Of a DNA stretch of 59,899 bases, positions 31,106-38,858 are shown in pieces (position 1 is the stretch's first letter; each line of letters opens with the position of its first letter). Under the pieces are notes generated by a model. It was given only the letters and a program-made list of their open reading frames with translations. It was not told the origin of the DNA and did no database searches. Source of the DNA: UBA9647 sp049522195 (GTDB taxonomy: Bacteria; Bacteroidota; Ignavibacteria; UBA10030); contig JBEKOB010000014.1 of the NCBI GenBank assembly GCA_049522195.1, positions 1-59,899 of the forward strand, in the 5' to 3' direction. The position numbers and the translations under genes were made by a program.

Positions 31106-32565
31106 AGCAGATCAAAATTGATCCAATTACGCGTCTTGAAGGCCACGGCAAGATCGACATTTTTCTGAATGATGACGGAGAAGTCGAAAACACCTATTTC
31201 CAGATTCCGGAGTTGCGTGGGTTCGAGCAGTTTTGCGTCGGAAGACCGGTCGAGGAATTACCGCGCATCACAACTCGCATCTGCGGCGTGTGCCCGGAGG
31301 CGCATCACATGGCGTCCGTGAAGGCGTGCGACGCGGTGTTCCATGTCACTCCTCCACCGACCGCGAAGAAACTTCGCCAGTTGCTTTATAATGTCTTCTT
31401 CGCCGGTGACCACACAACCCATTTCTATGCGCTGGGTGGACCCGATTTCATCGTCGGGCCGACTGCCCCAGCTTCAGAACGGAATATCCTCGGCGTCATT
31501 AAGAAAGTCGGACTTGAAGTCGGCGGGAAAGTCATTGAGATGCGCAAGAGGACACAGTCGGTGCTGAAGATCCTCGGCGGCAAACAAACGCACCAGGTTA
31601 CGGCCCTCCCGGGGGGCATGAGCAAAGGTATCACACTTGAGGAAGCAAAGCTCATAGAAGAGCACTGCAAGTGGTTTGTGGAGTTTGGGAAGTTCACGAT
31701 CCAGGCGTTCAATGATATCGTACTCAAGAACCAGGAGTACGTCGACTTGATTCTCTCGGATGCATTTTCTCATAGAACGTATTACATGGGACTGGTCGAT
31801 GAAAACAACAAGGTCAACTTCTACGACGGGAAAGTGCGTGTTGTTGATCCTGACGGGAAAGAGTTTGTGAAGTACTCACCGTCCGAGTACCTCGAGAATA
31901 TTGCCGAAGAGGTCGAGCCGTGGACGTACCTCAAGTTCCCCTTCCTGAAGAAAGTCGGATGGAAAGGTCTTGTGGACGGCAAGGAGAGCGGCGTGTACCG
32001 TGCTACTCCATTGTCACGTCTCAACGCCTCTGATGGGATGCCGACTCCGCTCGCACAGGCGGAGTATGAAAAGATGTATTCGACCCTGGGCGGAAAACCT
32101 GTTCACGCCACTCTGGCGACCCACTGGGCGCGGGTGATCGAATTGCTCTCGGCGGCCGAAATGGCGCTCGATCTCGTGCGTGACCCTGAGATTACCGGAA
32201 CAAACTTCCGGACGATACCGACCGAAACTCCCACAGAAGGAGTCGGCATCGTCGAGGCTCCGCGTGGTACCCTCACGCATCACTATACGACTGATGCCAA
32301 GGGAATGGTGACGAAAGTAAATCTCATCGTTGGTACGACGAACAACTACGCGCCGATTTCGATGTCGATCAACAAGGCGGCCCGCGGTCTTATCAAGAAG
32401 GGGAAGGAAGTGACCGAAGGAACGCTGAACATGATCGAAATGGCGTTTCGCGCGTATGATCCCTGCTTTGGATGTGCGACCCATTCGATACCCGGGCGAA
32501 GGCCGTTTATTCTCCGGATTCGCGACAAGGAAGGGAACATACTCGAAGAGATCAACCGATGTTGA
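31102..32565 (+). CDS. mvhA: [NiFe]-hydrogenase large subunit, group 3c-like
   Basis: A 487-residue catalytic subunit of the Mvh/Vhu type. The first ligand motif is TRICGVCPEAHHMASVK and the second is DPCFGCATH. Twenty-six residues follow the final His and should be cut off by the endopeptidase encoded at 18297. Its group 3c character rests on the MvhD/MvhG neighbours and overall look; a bifurcating NiFe-HydABCSL-type enzyme would be the close alternative and cannot be separated by eye. It is the last gene of the operon, followed by a strong terminator. Confidence 0.95.
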   Translation: MKQIKIDPITRLEGHGKIDIFLNDDGEVENTYFQIPELRGFEQFCVGRPVEELPRITTRICGVCPEAHHMASVKACDAVFHVTPPPTAKKLRQLLYNVFFAGDHTTHFYALGGPDFIVGPTAPASERNILGVIKKVGLEVGGKVIEMRKRTQSVLKILGGKQTHQVTALPGGMSKGITLEEAKLIEEHCKWFVEFGKFTIQAFNDIVLKNQEYVDLILSDAFSHRTYYMGLVDENNKVNFYDGKVRVVDPDGKEFVKYSPSEYLENIAEEVEPWTYLKFPFLKKVGWKGLVDGKESGVYRATPLSRLNASDGMPTPLAQAEYEKMYSTLGGKPVHATLATHWARVIELLSAAEMALDLVRDPEITGTNFRTIPTETPTEGVGIVEAPRGTLTHHYTTDAKGMVTKVNLIVGTTNNYAPISMSINKAARGLIKKGKEVTEGTLNMIEMAFRAYDPCFGCATHSIPGRRPFILRIRDKEGNILEEINRC

Positions 32566-32629
32566 GGAGAGACAATAGACAGATGTCGATGGGGTGATTC
32601 CGCTCCAACCGTTTGATCCAGAATCCAAC

Positions 32630-32666
32630 GAACAGCTGCCTTCACGGCAGCTGTTCTCATTTTTGC
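32630..32666 (+). terminator. Intrinsic terminator of the Hdr/Nuo/Mvh operon
   Basis: An 11-base perfect stem (GAACAGCTGCC and GGCAGCTGTTC) with a 5-base loop, followed by TCATTTTTG. It stands 65 bases after the mvhA stop and closes the large operon. Confidence 0.88.
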
Positions 32667-32877
32667 CACTAGTATCGTGGACGTCTCTGAGAAGTACGGA
32701 GCACAGTGCGTTGCCGATTGCGTCAGTTGAGAAAGAACAGTACCATTGTGAAGAGTTGAGAACCAACCGCACCGAATATTTCCTTTCTCCCGCTTAGTGG
32801 ATCTTATTTGAGTGCGATTCAGCGCAGAGGTATGTGATGGTTTTGACCGTTCGGTCACAGTCATGAAGAGGACGCTG

Positions 32878-33408
32878 ATGCCCAAATCCCAAATCGAATC
32901 CCGCATATGCAGCTCGTGCCAGGCCAAGGCAATCGGCGATCCCGAGTTTTGCCCCCACTGCGGAAACTCCTTCGCCGATGGTCTGCGATGCGTCAAACAC
33001 AAGAGCAGTGATGCAATCGGAGTCTGCGTGGTTTGTTGTCTCCCGTACTGTTCGCGTTGCGCCTCCCGGGTCAACAAGCGATATCTCTGTCACAAGCATG
33101 AAGGCTATGAGATCTACGAAGGGATGGCCAGGGTGTATGGTATCAGCGACGAAGCAGCCGCAAGATACGTAACAGATTGTCTCGTAAAAAAGGGGCTGCA
33201 TCCGTTCCTCTACTCACGGAAAGCAAGCCCGATCTCGATCGGTGGATCAGATTACACACTGTTCGAAGCTTCCGGGGAATTCGATGGCCATATCATCAAT
33301 GAGATAAAAGTCATGGTCCCCTGCGGTGAGGTTCTTGCAGCCGAAGAGTTACTACAGAAGCTCGACACGAAAGTCGGAAAACGACCCGTTACGAAGAAAG
33401 GGGAGTAG
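32878..33408 (+). CDS. Zinc-ribbon and B-box-like zinc-finger protein
   Basis: A 176-residue protein. The first part has a double-cysteine ribbon (CSSCQAKA...CPHCGN). A B-box-like cysteine/histidine region follows (CVKHKS, GVCVVCCLPYCSRCA, LCHKHEG). The C-terminal 80 residues (AARYVTDCLVKKGLHPFLYS, then TLFEASGEFDGHIINEIKVMVP) resemble the DUF2007 signal-transducing-protein fold. ATG 32878 follows AAGAGGACGCTG; ATG 32863 is an alternative. The role is unknown. It follows the operon terminator and starts a group of small genes. Confidence 0.7.
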   Translation: MPKSQIESRICSSCQAKAIGDPEFCPHCGNSFADGLRCVKHKSSDAIGVCVVCCLPYCSRCASRVNKRYLCHKHEGYEIYEGMARVYGISDEAAARYVTDCLVKKGLHPFLYSRKASPISIGGSDYTLFEASGEFDGHIINEIKVMVPCGEVLAAEELLQKLDTKVGKRPVTKKGE

Positions 33409-33413
33409 CATCC

Positions 33414-33902
33414 ATGAAACCGACACAGGTTGAGATCTATGATTTCCTTTCGCAGCGATCGCTCGCTGTCGTAGGAGTATCCAGAAACACGAAGAAGTTC
33501 GGTAACGCGATCTATAGGACATTGAAGCAGCAAGGGTTCAAAGTGTATCCCATTCATCGTGAAGCTGACTCGATTGAGGGTGACCGTTGCTATCCCGGTT
33601 TCATGGCCCTCCCCGAGAAGGTGGGCGGAGTGGTGCTCTGTGTTCCACCGGCGGAGACTGAAAAGATCCTCCAGGACGTCCTGGAGGCGGGCATCGGTCA
33701 CGTCTGGATGCAACGAGGAGCTGAATCGTACGCGGCGATTCGGTTCTGCGAAAAGAACGGCATCACTGCCGTCCATGGTCAGTGTATCCTGATGTTTGCC
33801 GAGCCTGTAAAATCATTTCATAAATTCCACCGATGGGTGACGAAGCTTATCGGCCGGTACCCGGCAGGAAGCGTCCTACAGAGTCACTCATCCCGCCAAT
33901 GA
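33414..33902 (+). CDS. CoA-binding-domain protein (YccU type)
   Basis: A 162-residue Rossmann-fold CoA_binding protein. The opening SLAVVGVSRNTKKFGNAIYR and FKVYPIHREADSIEG are typical of the family also found in succinyl-CoA synthetase. No catalytic domain is attached. It begins 5 bases after the zinc-ribbon gene. The cellular role is not established for the family. Confidence 0.88.
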   Translation: MKPTQVEIYDFLSQRSLAVVGVSRNTKKFGNAIYRTLKQQGFKVYPIHREADSIEGDRCYPGFMALPEKVGGVVLCVPPAETEKILQDVLEAGIGHVWMQRGAESYAAIRFCEKNGITAVHGQCILMFAEPVKSFHKFHRWVTKLIGRYPAGSVLQSHSSRQ

Positions 33903-33930
33903 ATATCAGAATTAAGGAAGTCCCGGTATC

Positions 33931-34551
33931 GTGAAAAAGATTGACTTGAAAAAAGAGCTCAAAGAACTCTACGCTCCGTCGCCGAAGGAGGTGGAGGTAG
34001 TGCGGATTCCAAAGTTCCAATACCTTATGATCGATGGTTCGGGGGATCCCAACACCTCGCGTGAGTTTCAGGAGGCGGTGCAGGCTTTGTACGCCGCGGC
34101 GTACACACTGAAGTTCAAGGTGAAGAAAGAAAAGGAAGTCGACTATCCGGTCATGGCCCTCGAAGGACTGTGGTGGGCCGACGACATAGGCGCATTCATG
34201 ACAGCCAACAAGGACAGCTGGAAGTGGACGCTGATGATCCTGCAGCCAAAAGTCGTCACCAAGTCACTCTTCTCTAAATGCATCAAGACAGCAATGGAAA
34301 AGAAGGGATTGGCAGCGTTGCAGAGAATCCGCCTCGAGGGTCTGGAGGAGGGCCTTAGCGTTCAGATCATGCACATTGGAACCTATGCGCAAGAGGGACC
34401 GACCATACAAAGACTTCATTCCTTCGCAAAGGATCGGGGTCTCGAGTTAAGCGGCAAGCATCATGAGATCTATCTAAGTGATCCAAGAAAAGCGAAGCCG
34501 GAGAAAATGAAAACGATTGTCCGGCAGCCCGTTCAAAGGGTCAAGAACTGA
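33931..34551 (+). CDS. GyrI-like small-molecule-binding-domain protein
   Basis: A 206-residue stand-alone GyrI-like/AraC-binding domain. The fragments LMIDGSGDPNTSREFQEAVQ and HIGTYAQEGPTIQRLHSFA are characteristic. There is no DNA-binding part. Such proteins bind or hydrolyse small aromatic compounds. Start is GTG 33931, with a weak upstream AGGAAGTCCC site. Confidence 0.87.
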   Translation: MKKIDLKKELKELYAPSPKEVEVVRIPKFQYLMIDGSGDPNTSREFQEAVQALYAAAYTLKFKVKKEKEVDYPVMALEGLWWADDIGAFMTANKDSWKWTLMILQPKVVTKSLFSKCIKTAMEKKGLAALQRIRLEGLEEGLSVQIMHIGTYAQEGPTIQRLHSFAKDRGLELSGKHHEIYLSDPRKAKPEKMKTIVRQPVQRVKN

Positions 34552-34578
34552 AACAGAGAGCATTGACTCGCAAACAGA

Positions 34579-35124
34579 ATGCAACCATTCTTGAATGGTG
34601 GTGAAATCGTCGTCCTCGTGGTCGGGACAATCGGTTTGTTGATCTTCACGTGGCGGTTCTCTGTGAAGGCAGGACGGTTTCATGGGTTCTATCGATTCTT
34701 CGCCTTTGAAAGTATTTTGATGCTTTGTCTGCTGAATTGGCGCGTCTGGTTTGTTGACCCGTTCTCGTGGCATCAGATCGTTTCCTGGATTCTGCTGTGC
34801 GGGTCTGTTGTCCCGGCTGTTGAAGGATTCCGTGTGCTCAAAGTTGTTGGAAAGCCGGATGGTCAGTTTGAGAACACTACCCGACTTGTGAAAGTTGGTA
34901 TATTCAAATACATACGTCACCCGCTTTACGCTTCACTGATGATACTCGGACTTGGCGTCTTCTTCAAGCAGCTCTCGTGGGTTGGTGGTGTGTGTGCGGT
35001 GATCGACGTGGCCGCAATTATAGGCACGGCTCGACGGGAGGAGAAAGAAATGGTGGAGAGATTTGGAGAGGAGTATGAAGCGTACTTGGAAGAAACGAAG
35101 ATGTTTATTCCGCATATCCTGTAA
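34579..35124 (+). CDS. Isoprenylcysteine carboxyl methyltransferase-family membrane protein
   Basis: A 181-residue membrane protein with about five hydrophobic segments. The C-terminal signature is GIFKYIRHPLYASLMILGLG, then EEKEMVERFGEEYEAYLEE. This is the ICMT/PEMT methyltransferase fold. Bacterial members methylate unknown lipids or small molecules. A short gap to the C1 peptidase suggests co-transcription, but no shared function is evident. Confidence 0.87.
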   Translation: MQPFLNGGEIVVLVVGTIGLLIFTWRFSVKAGRFHGFYRFFAFESILMLCLLNWRVWFVDPFSWHQIVSWILLCGSVVPAVEGFRVLKVVGKPDGQFENTTRLVKVGIFKYIRHPLYASLMILGLGVFFKQLSWVGGVCAVIDVAAIIGTARREEKEMVERFGEEYEAYLEETKMFIPHIL

Positions 35125-35145
35125 CATGACTTAATGGAGGGACAA

Positions 35146-36375
35146 ATGAAGCAAGTTCTAATATTCGCGTGTATAATCGTCATTGTGGGTTCAGCGATGC
35201 TCAACGCACAGGCTGTCCGACGTGACCGTGCTGTGTTTGTGGAGCCGAAGAACGAGTTTATGGATTCGATCAAGAAAGAAGCAGCCCGATTTGTGGCGAC
35301 GCCACAATCGACAAAGAGACAATTGCTTCTCGATTTCAACGGCCTCTATCGACCGTCAACAGTGAATGACTTCACGAAAGTGTGGCACTCGAAGCCGATA
35401 TCTCAGGCGTTGTCCGGCATGTGCTGGTGTTTTTCGACTACCTCGTATTTCGAGTCTGAGATCTATCGCCTGACGAAACGCGAGATAAAGCTCTCAGAGC
35501 TCTATACGGTATACTGGGAGTACGTTGAAAAGGCGCGAAGGTTTGTACGTGAACGGGGCAACTCGGCGTTTGGCGAAGGCTCGGAAGCGAATGCGGTGTT
35601 CAGAATCTGGAAGACCTACGGCATCGTCCCTGGAGAGTCGTACACTGGCATGAAGCCGGGACAGAAGTTTCACGATCATACCAAGCTTTTTGAAGAGATG
35701 AACGCCTACCTCCAATCCTTCAAGGCGAGCAATGCCTGGAACGAAGAAGAGGCAACGAACACAATCAAGGTAATACTCAACCACTATATCGGCGAACCTC
35801 CGAAAACAGTGGTGGTCGACGGAAAGTCGCTGACGCCCAGGGAGTACCTGGATCAGGTTGTACGATTGAATCTCGATGACTATGTCGAAATCATGTCGCT
35901 GATGGAAAAACCGTACTACCAGTGGGTCGAATATGAAGTGCCTGACAACTGGTGGCACAGCAAAGAGTACTTTAATGTTCCACTGAACGAATTCATGGCT
36001 GCCATCAAGAAATCCATTCGAGCAGGGTATTCCGTCTGCATCGGTGGAGATGTGTCAGAGCCGGGATATGAGGGGCATGCAGGTGTCGCTATTGTGCCGA
36101 CGTTCGATATACCCTCCGAGTACATCGATGAGAGTGCCCGGCAATTCCGGTTTACGAACGGGACCACGGGCGATGATCACGGGATCCATCTTGTAGGGTA
36201 CCTTGAGAAGGAGGGGAAGGATTGGTACCTCATCAAGGACTCCGGTGCCGGTTCGAGGAATAATTCCCATCCTGGGTACTATTTCTACTCCGAAGACTAT
36301 GTGAAACTGAAGATGCTTGGAATGACAGTGCACAAGGACGTCGTGAAAGAGCTTCTAAAAAAGGAAGTCCATTGA
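35146..36375 (+). CDS. Secreted C1-family cysteine peptidase (bleomycin hydrolase-like)
   Basis: A 409-residue papain-fold peptidase with an N-terminal signal peptide (MKQVLIFACIIVIVGSAMLN). The catalytic Cys93 lies in LSGMCWCFSTTSYFESE. The His is in YEGHAGVAIVP, and the Asn/Asp region is FTNGTTGDDHG followed by WYLIKDSGAGS. The length and layout match bleomycin hydrolase/aminopeptidase C, but those are cytoplasmic whereas this one should be exported. ATG 35146 follows GGAGGG; ATG 35134 lacks a site. A strong terminator follows. Confidence 0.9.
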   Translation: MKQVLIFACIIVIVGSAMLNAQAVRRDRAVFVEPKNEFMDSIKKEAARFVATPQSTKRQLLLDFNGLYRPSTVNDFTKVWHSKPISQALSGMCWCFSTTSYFESEIYRLTKREIKLSELYTVYWEYVEKARRFVRERGNSAFGEGSEANAVFRIWKTYGIVPGESYTGMKPGQKFHDHTKLFEEMNAYLQSFKASNAWNEEEATNTIKVILNHYIGEPPKTVVVDGKSLTPREYLDQVVRLNLDDYVEIMSLMEKPYYQWVEYEVPDNWWHSKEYFNVPLNEFMAAIKKSIRAGYSVCIGGDVSEPGYEGHAGVAIVPTFDIPSEYIDESARQFRFTNGTTGDDHGIHLVGYLEKEGKDWYLIKDSGAGSRNNSHPGYYFYSEDYVKLKMLGMTVHKDVVKELLKKEVH

Positions 36376-36405
36376 TGAAGTGTTGATCAACCCTTCACCA
36401 TCCTA

Positions 36406-36442
36406 CTCGGCCCAGCCTTTGAAGCTGGGCCGAGTTTTTTTT
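36406..36442 (+). terminator. Intrinsic terminator after the C1 peptidase
   Basis: A perfect 11-base stem (CTCGGCCCAGC and GCTGGGCCGAG) with a 7-base loop, followed by eight T. It lies 31 bases after the peptidase stop. Confidence 0.95.
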
Positions 36443-36841
36443 GGCGATCCCACCCGGATTCGGGTGCACAAATCCCTTCCCAGATACCGTCTTATTTAGC
36501 ACTTATGAGAACGAACGGCGTCATTGTGTCATCGCTAGGAACGTCACGCCTGCAGAAATTATGTACACCGCACTATTGTTGAGTACTTATGCGACATTGC
36601 CAATGGCACGAGAATTGAGCAAATTTCGAAGCCACAGCGTTGTCGAATTTGAGAAAACCAACCATTTTTTAGCAAGCGATCCAGAGAGTCGGCCATCCCG
36701 GCCTTCTGGAAAGGCAGTACCCCGAGTGGCAGAGATCTTTGCCGTATTCGATCCGAAGAAGACAATTCGCACATCATAAAAAAGAAGTTCGACTGATTTG
36801 GGAACCGGACAATCACCAAAACGCACAGGAGGAATCATATC
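36443..36841. other. Intergenic region upstream of citrate synthase
   Basis: About 400 bases. A 112-codon open frame at 36441-36779 has no ribosome site, overlaps the terminator tail and has unconvincing composition, so it was not called. The region ends with CAGGAGGAATC before gltA. It contains a possible -24/-12 element listed separately. Confidence 0.5.
36604..36618 (+). promoter_or_regulatory. Possible sigma-54-like element upstream of citrate synthase
   Basis: TGGCACG-AGAA-TTGA: the -24 half is perfect, spacing is right, but the -12 half reads GA instead of GC. It lies 224 bases before gltA. Weak on its own. Confidence 0.3.
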
Positions 36842-38131
36842 ATGCCTGACAATCTTCTGATCAAAGACAATCGCACCGGCAAAGAACTTACGGTGCCAAT
36901 CACGAACGACACCATCAAAGCGATCGACCTTCGCCAGATCAAGGTGAAGGATGACGACTTTGGAATGATGACCTACGATCCTGCATTCATGAACACGGCA
37001 TCATGCCACAGCAAGATCACCTTTATCGATGGAGAGAAAGGAATCCTGCGTTACCGCGGGTACCCGATCGAACAACTTGCCGGAAAGTGCTCGTACCTGG
37101 AAGTCGCGTATCTCCTCCTCAACGGAGAGCTTCCGACCAAAACACAGCTCGCGACCTGGACATACGACGTCACTCACCACACAATGATTCACGAGAACAT
37201 CAAGAAGTTCATGGAGGGATTCAATTACGACGCACATCCAATGGGGATGCTCGTGAGCACGATCGCAGCAATGTCCACGTTTTACCCGGATTCAAAGAAC
37301 ATCTTTGATGCAGAATCGCGCAAACTCCAGATCCTCAGACTCATTGGCAAGATGCCCACGATTGCGGCGTTCGCATACCGGCATCACTTGGGTCAGCCAT
37401 ACGTGTACCCCGACAATGACCTCAGCTATCCCGGAAATTTCCTGGGCATGCTCTTCAAGATGACCGAGCCGAAATACAAAGTCAACCCAGTCCTCGAGCG
37501 GGCCCTCGACATCCTCTTTATCCTGCATGCAGACCACGAACAAAATTGCAGTGCCAACGTGATGCGCAGTATCGGCAGTTCACAGGCGGATCCTTTTGTT
37601 TCGACAGCCGGTGCGGCGGCGGCTTTGTATGGACCATTGCACGGTGGTGCGAACGAACAGGTGCTTCGAATGCTTCGTGAAATTGGCGCCAAAGAAAAAG
37701 TGCCAGAGTTCGTCAAGAAGGTGCAGTCGGGCGAAGGTGGACGTTTGATGGGATTCGGGCATCGGATCTACAAGAACTATGATCCACGCGCCAAAATTAT
37801 CAAGGAGGCGGCCGACCAGGTGTTCGAGGTGACAGGCCGCAATCCGCTGCTGGAAATCGCGATCGAATTAGAACGCATCGCGCTGCAGGATGACTACTTC
37901 GTAAAACGGAAGCTGTATCCAAACGTGGATTTCTATTCGGGGATTATCTACGAGGCTCTCGGATTCCCGTCTGAGGCGTTCACAGTCCTGTTTGCGATTC
38001 CGCGAACCTCTGGCTGGCTTGCGCAATGGCAGGAACTGTTGCTGGATCCCGACCAGAAGATTGCTCGTCCGCGCCAGGTATACCTCGGGTACGGCGAACG
38101 CAATTACGTTCCGATCGAGAAACGGGGCTAA
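36842..38131 (+). CDS. gltA: Citrate synthase
   Basis: A 429-residue type II (E. coli-length) citrate synthase, which condenses acetyl-CoA and oxaloacetate to citrate. Active-site regions include LHADHEQNCSANVMRSIGSS, GPLHGGANEQ with the substrate His, and GFGHRIYKNYDPRA with the second His and Arg. The N-terminal extension (1-60) is of the bacterial allosteric type. The ribosome site GGAGGAATC fits well. It stands alone between two terminators. It may supply an oxidative or reversed citric acid cycle; the window does not decide which. Confidence 0.97.
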   Translation: MPDNLLIKDNRTGKELTVPITNDTIKAIDLRQIKVKDDDFGMMTYDPAFMNTASCHSKITFIDGEKGILRYRGYPIEQLAGKCSYLEVAYLLLNGELPTKTQLATWTYDVTHHTMIHENIKKFMEGFNYDAHPMGMLVSTIAAMSTFYPDSKNIFDAESRKLQILRLIGKMPTIAAFAYRHHLGQPYVYPDNDLSYPGNFLGMLFKMTEPKYKVNPVLERALDILFILHADHEQNCSANVMRSIGSSQADPFVSTAGAAAALYGPLHGGANEQVLRMLREIGAKEKVPEFVKKVQSGEGGRLMGFGHRIYKNYDPRAKIIKEAADQVFEVTGRNPLLEIAIELERIALQDDYFVKRKLYPNVDFYSGIIYEALGFPSEAFTVLFAIPRTSGWLAQWQELLLDPDQKIARPRQVYLGYGERNYVPIEKRG

Positions 38132-38199
38132 GAAGCATCTGCTCTCAAATGCCGTCGCAGTGTTGTCTGATGGGCCCATTTGATCGGTGGATTGATAAG

Positions 38200-38256
38200 A
38201 TGACCGCTATCTCAAGCTCATAGTCTTCTGTGAGAGGTAGCGGTCATTTCTTTTTG
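38200..38256 (+). terminator. Terminator after citrate synthase
   Basis: Stem of ATGACCGCTA-TCTC with GAGAGGTAGCGGTCAT (one or two mismatches) and a long loop, followed by TTTCTTTTT. It begins about 70 bases after the gltA stop. Confidence 0.8.
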
Positions 38257-38858
38257 TACTTTATGCAACCTACACTCGCCCCCCCTTGGATTCTCTCTGA
38301 TCTCCCCGCCACGAAGCTTGCTACTGGCAAGGAAGCGAAACTTTGAGAACAGCGTGCATTCCGGCGCTTCGCAACGTTGCGAAGGTCGTGGCTGCTGATT
38401 TCCTGTAGTTGCGAAACTCAACAAGGATTAGATTCAAAATTATTCAACATTCGCAGATGTCACAAATGGCACTGAAATTGAGGAAGGGTTGCTTGCTAGG
38501 GGGCATCTATCCCTCGCCCTAAGTCCACCAATCTCTCGGTTGGCTGGAGCCTCTTAGTTGAACCTCCAAGAATGGCTGAGATGCACCAATACTAGTTATC
38601 GCGGGCTCGTCCTTCCCTTGGTCAGAGCCCGAACTAACATCAGGCAGAAGTTTCTTTCTCTGACGTGATAACCAGAAAACACTGATCGGAAACGATTCAA
38701 GGTTGCTCGCTCAACACAAAAGCAAAGAGAACCTGGCAACGACGATCTCAGTCACCGAATTCCCAATCTACGACAGATCTTAGCAATTCAAACCCGGACG
38801 CGGAGTCATTTCCGGACTGCGCGCCGTTTGTTTTTTCAATTTCCTCAAGGAGGTAACA
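38257..38858. other. Long leader upstream of the group 1 hydrogenase operon
   Basis: About 600 bases without a credible reading frame, AT-richer than the flanks. It contains the possible -24/-12 element at 38467, and ends with a strong ribosome site (CAAGGAGGTAAC) before hyaA. A long leader of this kind would leave room for upstream activator binding, but no repeated operator is obvious. Confidence 0.55.
38467..38481 (+). promoter_or_regulatory. Possible sigma-54-like promoter of the hya operon
   Basis: TGGCAC-TGAAA-TTGA: perfect -24 half and spacing, with GA in place of GC at -12. It lies 378 bases before the hyaA start, leaving a long 5' leader. The same imperfect -12 half occurs before gltA, so it may be chance. 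Confidence 0.35.

Noticed and set aside
36441..36779. 112-codon open frame before citrate synthase
   Set aside because: It begins inside a terminator, has no ribosome site and its composition looks random.
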